Positions 1 to 6,670 are shown, counted from the stretch's first letter. The stretch is 6,844 nt of DNA from an uncultured Treponema sp. (GCA_947165795.1 CAMVBP010000111.1:1-6844); one strand, 5' to 3'. Program-made: numbers and translations. Notes: generated by a model from the sequence alone, not told the origin.

Positions 1-4
1 CTTT

Positions 5-122
5 TTTTATACCGAGCTTTGCGCTGTTCCGCTATCGCTCCAGCCTCTTCCTTCGCTCACTAACTAACGTTAGTTCGCTCAGTTCAGAGTCCGCCTTCGG
101 CGCAGCTCCAATCTCTTGCCCG
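5..122 (-). repeat. Structured intergenic repeat, copy 1 (inverted relative to copy 2 at 2344-2459)
   Basis: Read on the minus strand, this element begins with the 16-mer CGGGCAAGAGATTGGA (122 to 107), directly after the GH120 stop codon. It ends in GTATAAAA (12 to 5), and copy 2 has the same two ends. In between are a short hairpin with arms CGCC/GGCG and loop GAA (92-102), a 14-bp palindrome AACTAACGTTAGTT (62-75) flanked by two direct copies of TTCGCTCA (52-59, 74-81), a small GCGATAGC hairpin (31-38) inside conserved TGGA...GGAAC flanks, and an AGC/GCT hairpin (15-25). No reading frame is evident. It may act as a transcribed 3' UTR of the GH120 gene or be a dispersed REP/BIME-like repeat. 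It is not a classical terminator, because no U-tract follows a hairpin on the minus strand. Confidence 0.7.
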
Positions 123-2198
123 TTACAATAATTCAATTTCATCTTTTAATTCTGCAAACGGTCCCGGAACTACATGTGTTCCCCGATGATTTCCAAAGAA
201 GTCTTCATTAAAAATTATGTCGCTTTCATCGCGGTTTTCAAAACGCTGTTCAGGTTCAAATGCATTTCCAAGAACAGCTGTTGTAATAACTCCGGTTGTA
301 TAATCTCCGAGAACTTCCTTAAAGTTATTTTTTAATGTTCCGGATTTTAAAGAAACCTTAGCTTTAGATTTTCCGGCAACTACAAGCTTATCTTTTTCGT
401 GCTTGCAGACAGTAGCTCCGTTCAGATAAACGTTTCCTCCAAGCCAGACAGGAAGATGTCCAAAATGGTATTCTGCAAGCGGTCCCATATCAGGCTCTCT
501 ATCCATCATAAAGTTTTTAATCCATTCATCATATGTTGGGAAAATATCAAATGGTGCAGTACCGACAACCTCATAATCTGCATCTGCGGCTGTTTTTGCC
601 TTATCTTTTACTTCAAAATGCTGAACAAAAATATTATTATAAATTCTGTCATCTCCATGAAGAATTGTCATAAAGCCTGCAACCTCAGTTCTATGGCGGA
701 TATGGTATGGAGTATAACGAGGTTCACGCTGACCGTTTACAATATTATCCACTCCGGAATTAATTAAACTGAACGATCCGTGAATTAAGTTATGTACAAC
801 TGCAATACCTTCGCTTGGAATTGTTATAGAAACTTTAGAAAGCAAAAGATTGTTATCGATTAATGTTGGTCCGTGCCCTACTTCTATAAAAACGTCCGTG
901 CTGAACATTGCGCCTTTAGCAGCTTCGCGGCCTTCCGGTCTTTGATTATTATACATAAGATTTTGTGTAATACGTGCGCCCTGTGCCTCCCAGTCGAGCC
1001 ATACACCCATAATACTGTCGTGAATATGATTTCGGCGTATAACAACATCTATTGCTGCATGGAGCTTAATTCCGGCAGTTTCTGCGCCGCCAAGCTGCTG
1101 GGAATTGCAGATATGATGAATATGGCAGTCTTCGATTGTAGAGAAAACAGCGCCCATGCGGCCTACAATACCAGTCTGCTCGCAATGGTGAACGTGGCAG
1201 CGGCGTACAATATGAGAACCTATATTTTCCTTTGTCCAGCCGTGATACTGGCCGCGGCAGACTGCATCACGTTCCATCTGTGTAGGACTTTTGAGATGCT
1301 TTGTATAAAAGTACATGTCGTTTTCTTCGTCGCAGTATTTACCAAGAGAGATTCCGCAGCAGCGGCTGTTACATACTTCGAGGTCTTCAAATATCCAGCC
1401 CTTGCTCCAGTGAGGACCGATAAGCCCGTCCTGATAAGCAGCAGGAGGAGCCCAGGTTGTTGCTCCGTTACAGATTTTAAAACCGCTGACTGTAATGTAA
1501 TTAAGGCCATTTTTTTCCGGCATAAAGCAGTTACGGCGTACAAGAATTTCTACATTTTCTTTGTTCGGATCAAGGCCTTTAAAGTTGCAGTAAAAAACTG
1601 TAAAGCGTCCGTGTTTAATTTCTTTTGCCTGTGCATTTACGATATATTCTTTTGCACATGAACCGTCATCATTGTATTGTAATTCAGGAGCTTCCCCTTC
1701 CTGCTCACAGAACCATTTGTACTCAGATTCCTTTAAGTTCCAGGCGCATGGATCTGCTTTTCCTGCAACACATTCTTCAAGGCTTGCAGTTTCGTACATC
1801 ATAAGTCCATTTAAAACCACGCTTCCGGTGTGACGAACTGTAGGTGCAAAATACCAGTCACCGCAAACATAAGAAGTGTACGGATTATAGCCTCCAAAAA
1901 TTCCATTGTCTACTTTTGCAGTCCATACATCGCCTTTAAATTTTTTCCAGCCTTTTAATATTTCTGAACCGGAAATTATAGCACCAAGAGGTTTTTCTGA
2001 TTTATATGTAATGCGCTGTTCCTTTGCATCGCCTGTTCCGCCTGACTTAGGTACTACCTGTTCTCTGTAGATTCCAGGTGCTACAAGTACTTCATCGCCA
2101 GCCTGTGCAATTGCTGCTGCCTGATTAATTGTTTTAAAAGGCAATGCCTTTGTTCCGTTTCCGTTTGTTTTTGCTTTTGCATTTACATAATAAATCAT
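123..2198 (-). CDS. GH120-family beta-xylosidase (right-handed parallel beta-helix glycosidase), cytoplasmic
   Basis: The protein has 691 aa from the chosen start. This ATG (2198-2196) has a good Shine-Dalgarno, AGGAGA at 2210-2205, 6 nt upstream, and opens with MIYYVNAKAKTNGNG, the typical beginning of this family. An in-frame ATG at 2249 would add 17 unrelated residues and has no such site. The N-terminus (TINQAAAIAQAGDEVLVAPGIYRE) and the repeated short strands (HIVRRCHVHHCEQTGIVGR, DCHIHHI, VVIRRNHIHDS) show a pectate-lyase-like beta-helix. The segments GVWLDWEAQG and DVFIEVGHGP match the catalytic regions of GH120, giving a probable nucleophile D402 and acid/base E439 (family knowledge from Thermoanaerobacterium XylC). 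The role would be release of xylose from the non-reducing ends of xylo-oligosaccharides. There is no signal peptide, so it is probably cytoplasmic. The spacing between the two catalytic residues is longer than I recall for XylC. The gene lies between two inverted structured repeats. GH141 or another beta-helix family is the main alternative. Confidence 0.82.
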   Translation of the reverse strand: MIYYVNAKAKTNGNGTKALPFKTINQAAAIAQAGDEVLVAPGIYREQVVPKSGGTGDAKEQRITYKSEKPLGAIISGSEILKGWKKFKGDVWTAKVDNGIFGGYNPYTSYVCGDWYFAPTVRHTGSVVLNGLMMYETASLEECVAGKADPCAWNLKESEYKWFCEQEGEAPELQYNDDGSCAKEYIVNAQAKEIKHGRFTVFYCNFKGLDPNKENVEILVRRNCFMPEKNGLNYITVSGFKICNGATTWAPPAAYQDGLIGPHWSKGWIFEDLEVCNSRCCGISLGKYCDEENDMYFYTKHLKSPTQMERDAVCRGQYHGWTKENIGSHIVRRCHVHHCEQTGIVGRMGAVFSTIEDCHIHHICNSQQLGGAETAGIKLHAAIDVVIRRNHIHDSIMGVWLDWEAQGARITQNLMYNNQRPEGREAAKGAMFSTDVFIEVGHGPTLIDNNLLLSKVSITIPSEGIAVVHNLIHGSFSLINSGVDNIVNGQREPRYTPYHIRHRTEVAGFMTILHGDDRIYNNIFVQHFEVKDKAKTAADADYEVVGTAPFDIFPTYDEWIKNFMMDREPDMGPLAEYHFGHLPVWLGGNVYLNGATVCKHEKDKLVVAGKSKAKVSLKSGTLKNNFKEVLGDYTTGVITTAVLGNAFEPEQRFENRDESDIIFNEDFFGNHRGTHVVPGPFAELKDEIELL

Positions 2199-2204
2199 GA
2201 AAAA

Positions 2205-2210
2205 TCTCCT
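2205..2210 (-). promoter_or_regulatory. Ribosome-binding site deciding the GH120 start
   Basis: AGGAGA on the minus strand lies 6 nt before the ATG at 2198-2196. It is the strongest Shine-Dalgarno in the window and rules against the longer in-frame start at 2249. Confidence 0.8.
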
Positions 2211-2269
2211 GATATATTTTTGTGATTTTCCCGCGCAGCCATTCTGCAAGGGAATAAATCTCTATAAAT

Positions 2270-2275
2270 ATTATA
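2270..2275 (-). promoter_or_regulatory. Probable -10 box of the GH120 gene
   Basis: A perfect TATAAT on the minus strand would start transcription near 2263 and leave a leader of about 65 nt before the ATG at 2198. No convincing -35 hexamer sits at 16-18 bp; the closest is CAATAA or TCAATA. An activator may therefore be needed, or the call may be wrong. The leader contains a weak GCAG/CTGC inverted repeat, which I do not call as an operator. Confidence 0.4.
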
Positions 2276-2343
2276 AACCGCAAATGCAGGAATTATTGAA
2301 ATTTTATCTACAAGAATAGGAAAAAAATATACAGATACATAAC

Positions 2344-2459
2344 CGGGCAAGAGATTGGAAAAGCACCGAAGGTGGCCGCTTGTAAAGCGGCTGGAGGCGT
2401 AAGCCGGAACTTTGGAAAGATCGGTTTTTGCGAAAGCAAAAATGCCCCCTGTATAAAAT
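2344..2459 (+). repeat. Structured intergenic repeat, copy 2, with four consecutive hairpins
   Basis: This is the inverted counterpart of the element at 5-122. It shares the perfect 16-mer head CGGGCAAGAGATTGGA (2344-2359), the tail GTATAAAA (2452-2459) and internal blocks such as GGCTGGA...GGAAC. On the plus strand four hairpins follow one another: CACC/GGTG with loop GAA (2364-2374), GCCGCTT/AAGCGGC with loop GTA (2375-2391), GGC/GCC closed by a GTAA loop (2396-2405), and TTTTTGC/GCAAAAA closed by a GAAA loop (2426-2443). The last two loops fit the GNRA tetraloop rule, which suggests the element is meant to fold as RNA. It ends just before the promoter of the beta-propeller gene, so that transcript would not include it. 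No known riboswitch class was recognised. Confidence 0.7.
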
Positions 2460-2466
2460 TCAAAAA

Positions 2467-2496
2467 TTGACAGATTTTAAATTTTCAAGGTATTAT
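2467..2496 (+). promoter_or_regulatory. Sigma70-type promoter of the beta-propeller gene
   Basis: A perfect -35 TTGACA (2467-2472) is followed after 18 bp by TATTAT (2491-2496), a 5/6 match to TATAAT. Transcription would start near 2503, leaving a leader of about 32 nt before the ATG at 2535. The only Shine-Dalgarno-like string is AAGG at 2516-2519, rather far (15 nt) from the start. Confidence 0.65.
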
Positions 2497-2534
2497 AAAT
2501 TAACGATTTTAAAAAAAGGTTAAACAGATTCTAA

Positions 2535-3647
2535 ATGAAAAGAAATTTTTTTACTGCAGTTATTCTTTTATTTAATCTCCCGTTTGTCGTACATGCCGGC
2601 TCCAACAGCAGAAGTTTTTATTTCGATAGCATTCATTCAGTTATTGCACAGGCGGCCTCCACAAATTCTGTTGAAGCTCCTTCATTAACTAAAATTGGAA
2701 CTTATGAATGCGGAAAGCAGCCGAAACAGGTTTTATTCAGTCCCGATTCTTCTTTTATTGCACTTCCGCTTTTAAACGATAACGGTTTTGATTTATTCAG
2801 TCTTGAAGATAAAAAAATTACAAAACGAATTTCGCCGCCTTCTTCTGAGCAGCTTGGTTTTGCAGAAGGATTATTTATTTCTTCAAAAAATACTTTTCTT
2901 GTTTCGCAGATGACTACAGGAAATCTTTATGAATTTTCTTATCCGTCTTTTGAACTTTTAAGGACAATTCCAACAGAAGGGGAGTGGAGTAAATTTATTG
3001 TTTATAACGAAAAAGAAAATTTGTTATGCGTGTCTAACTGGATAAGCAATAATGTTTCTGTTATTGATTATGAATCGGGAGAAGTTATCAATAAAATTAA
3101 AACAGCAGCCAGCCCGCGCGGACTTTTATTTACTGATGATGGAAAAAGCATTGTTGTGCTTTGCTTTGACGGCGGCAAGATTCAGAAATTTAATATTGAA
3201 GACGGAGAAAAGCTTGCAGAAACTTCCATTGAAAAATCTGCCATGCGTCATATAGTTGCGCCTTCTTCCGGAAAAAAAGCTTATGTAAGCGACATGTACT
3301 ATGCAAGAATTTATGAAATTGATTTAGATACTCTTGAAATTTTGCGGAAAGTAAAAGTTCACAATAATCCGAATACTATTGCACTTGCTGAAGACCGCTG
3401 GCTTTTTGTTTCGTGCCGTGGAAAAAACAATCCGACTGATTATACTTTGCGCAGTCCGGAGAACGGCAAAATTTATATAATCGACATTGAGTCTATGACG
3501 GTCGTTGATTCCTTTGAAGGCGGAAACCAGCCGACCGGTCTTGATATAAGCAGCGACGGTTCATTCTTGTGCTTTTCAAATTTTCAGGATGGAAATATTG
3601 AACTTTACAGTTTTTCTTCTTCCGAAGAAGCTGAAACTAATAAATAA
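2535..3647 (+). CDS. Exported beta-propeller (YVTN/YncE-like) repeat protein of unknown function
   Basis: The protein has 370 aa. Residues 1-21 (MKRNFFTAVILLFNLPFVVHA) form a Sec signal peptide with probable cleavage after VHA, which supports this start despite a weak ribosome-binding site. The mature part from about residue 50 is made of beta-propeller blades. Recurrent units read like PKQVLFSPDSSFIALPLLNDNGFDLFSLED, NNVSVIDYESGEVINKIKTAASPRGLLFTDDGKSIVV, YYARIYEIDLDTLEIL and GKIYIIDIESMTVVDSFEGGNQPTGLDISSDGSF. The blade pattern 'P.G/Q.. F..DG', then a strand, then '..V.D..' is that of YncE and surface-layer YVTN proteins, which are usually 300-400 aa. No catalytic motif or membrane anchor follows the signal peptide, so it is probably periplasmic or surface-exposed. 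It is convergent with the esterase operon, with stop codons abutting. A substrate-binding or scaffold role is possible but unproven. Confidence 0.85.
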   Translation: MKRNFFTAVILLFNLPFVVHAGSNSRSFYFDSIHSVIAQAASTNSVEAPSLTKIGTYECGKQPKQVLFSPDSSFIALPLLNDNGFDLFSLEDKKITKRISPPSSEQLGFAEGLFISSKNTFLVSQMTTGNLYEFSYPSFELLRTIPTEGEWSKFIVYNEKENLLCVSNWISNNVSVIDYESGEVINKIKTAASPRGLLFTDDGKSIVVLCFDGGKIQKFNIEDGEKLAETSIEKSAMRHIVAPSSGKKAYVSDMYYARIYEIDLDTLEILRKVKVHNNPNTIALAEDRWLFVSCRGKNNPTDYTLRSPENGKIYIIDIESMTVVDSFEGGNQPTGLDISSDGSFLCFSNFQDGNIELYSFSSSEEAETNK

Positions 3648-3653
3648 TTATTT
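3642..3653. repeat. 12-bp palindrome centred on the junction of two convergent stop codons
   Basis: AAATAATTATTT is a perfect palindrome whose centre (3647/3648) is the boundary between the two convergent TAA stop codons, so each gene ends inside it. It is AT-only and too weak to act as an intrinsic terminator. It may simply follow from TAA facing TAA. Confidence 0.4.
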
Positions 3654-4544
3654 TACTTCGTCAAAGAAATCTAAAATCAAATCATTAATTTCAATTTCGT
3701 TGATTTCTTCTGTTGGCCATGAATGGTATCCGCCTTTTACAAGTAAGTGCCATACTTGATTTACAGATTCGTTATTTTTTGATTTCCATTTTGTTAATAC
3801 CGAACCTTTTGGCATATCTATAATTTCGCTTTCTTCAAGCCCGTTCGAAGCAGCCCAGTATTCTACAACATCTTCAATTGCTGGATCTTTTGCATATCTT
3901 GCAGTTCCATTGCTCTTTTTTGGAACTACGTCATCTTTTTCTCCACTTACCTGCATAAAGCTTATATTATTTTTTTCGTTACGCTGATTCCATAATTGAT
4001 CAGGCATTTTGCCGGCAACACTTACACAGGCTCTGAATGTATCTCCAGCTTCCATAGCAAGCCTGTGATTCATAAATCCACCGTTACTGAAACCTGCAGA
4101 ATACGTTCTTGTTTTATCAAATCCATATTCTTCCTGAAGATAATTTACAAGAGTAACCAAAAAGCCTACATCATTATTTCCGTCTTTTGAAATTCCTGAA
4201 TTCCAGCCTACAGAACTTGTTCTATCATTTTTATTTTTTGCGCCGGTTACATATACAACTGCATAACCTCGAAGATTTGCTGCTTTATGAAATTCCGTAT
4301 CTGTTCTAAACGATTCTGCAGAATTACCATATCCATGAAGTAAAATTACAAGAGGTATACTTTTTTGTGAATCATAATCTTCCGGCAAATCAATAATAAA
4401 ATCATGATATACATTATCAAAATAACATGTATATTTTCCTTCCTTGATTTCCGTTAAATCATTAAGAGTCATTTTTGTAGAGCGGCACGAAAATAATCCA
4501 AAAACAAATAATTCCAATAAACTAATTAGAAATATTTTTTTCAT
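3648..4544 (-). CDS. Lipoprotein alpha/beta-hydrolase of the CE1 / PHB-depolymerase-like esterase family (LpqC type), candidate feruloyl or acetyl-xylan esterase
   Basis: The protein has 298 aa. The N-terminus MKKIFLISLLELFVFGLFSC is a lipoprotein signal with lipobox LFSC and lipidated C20, so the enzyme should be membrane-anchored in the periplasm or at the surface. A glutamate (E11) within the hydrophobic stretch is unusual. The alpha/beta-hydrolase core shows HGYGNSAESF (70-79, oxyanion region), NDVGFL (124-129), the nucleophile elbow GFSNGG with S153, an acid at D204 or D205 in GEKDDVVP, and H274 in GGYHSWP. These are the signatures of COG3509/CE1 enzymes, which include feruloyl esterases, acetyl-xylan esterases and polyhydroxybutyrate depolymerases. 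The setting behind a beta-xylosidase favours a xylan side-chain esterase, but the substrate cannot be read from sequence. Its ATG overlaps the acetyltransferase stop (ATGA), so it is probably translated by coupling; an AAGGA lies about 15 nt upstream. Confidence 0.83.
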   Translation of the reverse strand: MKKIFLISLLELFVFGLFSCRSTKMTLNDLTEIKEGKYTCYFDNVYHDFIIDLPEDYDSQKSIPLVILLHGYGNSAESFRTDTEFHKAANLRGYAVVYVTGAKNKNDRTSSVGWNSGISKDGNNDVGFLVTLVNYLQEEYGFDKTRTYSAGFSNGGFMNHRLAMEAGDTFRACVSVAGKMPDQLWNQRNEKNNISFMQVSGEKDDVVPKKSNGTARYAKDPAIEDVVEYWAASNGLEESEIIDMPKGSVLTKWKSKNNESVNQVWHLLVKGGYHSWPTEEINEIEINDLILDFFDEVK

Positions 4545-4990
4545 AATACTAAATTCATTCCTTCTGTGTTTTCTGTAAATCCTATAGCTTTATAAAGCGG
4601 ATGTCCCATTTCCGTTGCATCTAAACTTATTTCTGTAGCACCTTTTTGTTTTGCGTCTTCTATAAGATATTCAACCATTAATTTTCCCACTCCCTTTCTG
4701 CGGAACTCTGAACGCGTGTACACATTCATAAGATGAGCCCGCTTTCCGGTAGGATGAGAAAATGTAGGCATTATAGTTATATAGCTTATAGATGCACAGC
4801 CTGCAATTTTGTCTCCTTCCATTGCAAAAACTGTTGTTTGATCTCCATGTAAAAAATATTCGCGCGAAGTGTCAATGAGAGTTTTTTCAAACTGAACATT
4901 TTCATCCAGCTTGTTTACAATTCTAAGCATTTCCAAACGAAGCTTCATTAATTCTTCAATATCTTCCGGCGTTGTTTTTTTAATATTCAT
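4541..4990 (-). CDS. GNAT-family N-acetyltransferase, substrate unknown
   Basis: The protein has 149 aa, the usual length of a single GNAT domain. It begins with MNIKKTTPEDIEELMKLR, a typical first strand and helix. Motif A is HLMNVYTRSEFRRKGVGKLM (87-105), with the acetyl-CoA pyrophosphate-binding RxxGxG at R97-G102. Motif B is LDATEMGHPLYKAIGF (123-138), ending in the common LYKAIGF. It has no signal peptide and is cytoplasmic. Its start lies 2 nt after the GH39 stop codon, with GGAAGG inside the GH39 end as a probable ribosome-binding site. Its TGA overlaps the esterase ATG, so the three genes form one operon. GNAT proteins acetylate amines on antibiotics, amino acids, sugars or proteins; nothing visible chooses among these. 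Confidence 0.88.
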   Translation of the reverse strand: MNIKKTTPEDIEELMKLRLEMLRIVNKLDENVQFEKTLIDTSREYFLHGDQTTVFAMEGDKIAGCASISYITIMPTFSHPTGKRAHLMNVYTRSEFRRKGVGKLMVEYLIEDAKQKGATEISLDATEMGHPLYKAIGFTENTEGMNLVL

Positions 4991-4992
4991 TT

Positions 4993-6564
4993 TTATTTTA
5001 ACCTTCCATAAGTATAGCCGCGGTCACTTTTTATTTCTGCCGCCTTAATTTCAAAATAGCAGACAGCATTTTCTTTAAGTACAAATTTTACTTTATTTCC
5101 GCATCTCTTTGTCTGAACATATGGCTGAGCGCTAGATCTTAAAAGTTCAATTTCTTCTTTATCAGGATTTGCGTGCTCTCCGAGTTCATGCCATACCTTA
5201 AGAGGATTACAAACTTCTTCATCTACAAGCTGTGTAATTAAAACATTCGGAAGTTTTTCATCTTCTGTTTTAAAAGAAGATTTTTTTCCTGTAATTATAT
5301 TTTTTAAAGGAAATGTTAGGTTTATCTGAATTTCTTTTCCGCTCATTTCTGTATCGACGTTCCAGAGAATTCCAGAATAACTACCGTTAGTTTGTTTAAC
5401 AACAACACAGTTTTTATTTTTTAAAACACATTTTTCATAATTATGTGTGAGCTTTTTATAAAAAGCAAAAGTCCAGAATGTAGGTTTTGGAATAATTCCA
5501 TTTGCAACAAGTCCAAAGCCGCCATGGAAAGGAGTATAAGGAACTCCGGCTTCTTCAAAAATATCTCCGAATGTCCAGTAAGAATAAGAGCGGTGGTTAT
5601 CTCCAAATGTTGAAAGCATTAGGGCGATATAAGCTGCATTTAAATTTGTATCATGCAAAGGAGCATTTGGAATATAAGAAGTATTAAATTCCGTAATATT
5701 TATATCCATTCCTTTGAACTCTTTAAATGAATCAACTATGCCTCGAGTTGAATCAAGCTGTTCAAAACATTTTTCTTTAGGATGAAGTTTTGGATAACCG
5801 TAGTGACCATCATGAGCAGGAAACTCAGTAGTGTAGTGGTGACGGCTTACAAAATCGAGCGGACATTTATTTTTGCGTACAAATTCCAAAAATGCTTTTA
5901 TCCATTCTTTATCTGTTCCGCCGCAAACTGCAGGACCGCCTACTTTAAAACGTTTATCAACTTTTTTTACTGCACGAGAAGAAACATCATATAACTTAAA
6001 ATATTCTTCCATGTTTGCATCTTTCCAGAAGCCTGGAAGATTTGGTTCATTCCAAACTTCTACCGGCCAGGTTACAACTTCATCTGTTCCGTAACGATCC
6101 ATCAGATGATGAAGTGTTGCCTGAATAAGACCGGCCCAGCGGTCATAATTATTTGGTGGAGTTGTATTTCCTTTCCAATAGAAAATTGAATTATCTCCGC
6201 TCGCAAGCTGCTTTGGCATAAATCCAAGTTCAATGAATGGCTTTATATTTAATTCACGATATGAATCCATTACCATATCAAGATATGTCCAGTTATATTC
6301 TACCTGAACTTTTTTCTCATCACGACCTTCCCAGGCATGCGGACCAAATTCAGGAACTCCCGGCTGAAACTCACGGTAAATTGCCATATCATTATGGAAC
6401 AGTCCATGACCACGAATATGCTCAAAACCAATTTTTTCCTGCACAAATTTCAGCTGCTCAAAATACTGTTTTTGAAGGGCAAGCCCCATTCGTCCTGTTC
6501 CAATACAATAAAATGCATTATTATTAAATAGTACGTTTTCTTTTCCACTTATTTTGTAATTCAT
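4993..6564 (-). CDS. xynB: GH39 beta-xylosidase (XynB type), cytoplasmic
   Basis: The protein has 523 aa, near the ~500 aa of characterised GH39 beta-xylosidases. The start at 6564 is supported because the family's N-terminal block FYCIGTGRMGLALQKQY begins at residue 18; any later ATG would remove part of it. The (beta/alpha)8 barrel shows RGHGLFHNDM (51-60), the acid/base E173 in VWNEPNLPGFW, HHYTTEFP (242-249), the nucleophile E292 in NITEFNTSY and SYWTFGDIFEE (328-338). A beta-sandwich C-terminal part follows. The 119-residue spacing of the catalytic pair is close to the 117 known for Thermoanaerobacterium XynB (E160/E277). It hydrolyses xylo-oligosaccharides with retention. It has no signal peptide. 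It is the first gene of an operon with an acetyltransferase and an esterase. No Shine-Dalgarno precedes it, and the promoter position predicts a leaderless mRNA. Confidence 0.93.
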   Translation of the reverse strand: MNYKISGKENVLFNNNAFYCIGTGRMGLALQKQYFEQLKFVQEKIGFEHIRGHGLFHNDMAIYREFQPGVPEFGPHAWEGRDEKKVQVEYNWTYLDMVMDSYRELNIKPFIELGFMPKQLASGDNSIFYWKGNTTPPNNYDRWAGLIQATLHHLMDRYGTDEVVTWPVEVWNEPNLPGFWKDANMEEYFKLYDVSSRAVKKVDKRFKVGGPAVCGGTDKEWIKAFLEFVRKNKCPLDFVSRHHYTTEFPAHDGHYGYPKLHPKEKCFEQLDSTRGIVDSFKEFKGMDINITEFNTSYIPNAPLHDTNLNAAYIALMLSTFGDNHRSYSYWTFGDIFEEAGVPYTPFHGGFGLVANGIIPKPTFWTFAFYKKLTHNYEKCVLKNKNCVVVKQTNGSYSGILWNVDTEMSGKEIQINLTFPLKNIITGKKSSFKTEDEKLPNVLITQLVDEEVCNPLKVWHELGEHANPDKEEIELLRSSAQPYVQTKRCGNKVKFVLKENAVCYFEIKAAEIKSDRGYTYGRLK

Positions 6565-6570
6565 AAATAA

Positions 6571-6599
6571 ATTATAACACCGTTTTTTATGGATTTAAA
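6571..6599 (-). promoter_or_regulatory. Extended -10 promoter of the GH39 operon, predicted leaderless
   Basis: On the minus strand TGTTATAAT (6579-6571) is a perfect extended -10, with TTTAAA (6599-6594) as a 4/6 -35 at 17 bp. Exactly 6 nt (TTATTT) separate the -10 from the ATG, so the predicted +1 is the A of the start codon. No purine-rich ribosome-binding site occurs in those bases or further upstream, which fits a leaderless transcript. Confidence 0.6.
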
Positions 6600-6620
6600 G
6601 AAGATAAATAGTGCATTTCC

Positions 6621-6629
6621 TGTGTATAA
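6621..6629 (-). promoter_or_regulatory. DnaA box, perfect match to TTATNCACA
   Basis: TGTGTATAA on the plus strand reads TTATACACA on the minus strand and fits the relaxed consensus TTATNCACA. It lies inside a small inverted repeat, CCTGT...ACAGG (6619-6634). A degenerate neighbour (AGTGGATAT, two mismatches to the box) lies at 6641-6649. Confidence 0.55.
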
Positions 6630-6670
6630 ACAGGTTTTAAAGTGGATATATTTGAGTTTTAAAAATTTAA

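Noticed and set aside
1..8. T-run at the left edge as an intrinsic terminator for a plus-strand gene
   Set aside because: Any stem would lie outside the window, and the run is also the tail of the repeat copy (GTATAAAA on the other strand). It cannot be supported.
873..1661. Long plus-strand open frame (about 262 codons) opposite the GH120 gene
   Set aside because: It lies wholly antisense to a well-supported gene, and its composition (many C, F, A, I runs) is what the reverse of this coding sequence gives. It has no ribosome-binding site or recognisable domain.
2199..2249. Upstream in-frame start for the GH120 protein (17 extra residues)
   Set aside because: The added residues do not resemble the family, and the predicted transcription start leaves a normal leader before the ATG at 2198, which has the AGGAGA site.
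2426..2443. TTTTTGC-GAAA-GCAAAAA hairpin as an intrinsic terminator
   Set aside because: The stem is mostly A-T and is followed by TGCCCCC on one strand and CCGATC on the other, so no U-tract follows it in either direction.
6541..6549. TTTTCCACT as an additional DnaA box
   Set aside because: It has one mismatch but lies inside the first codons of the GH39 gene, and it is separated from the other sites by the promoter. It is probably chance.
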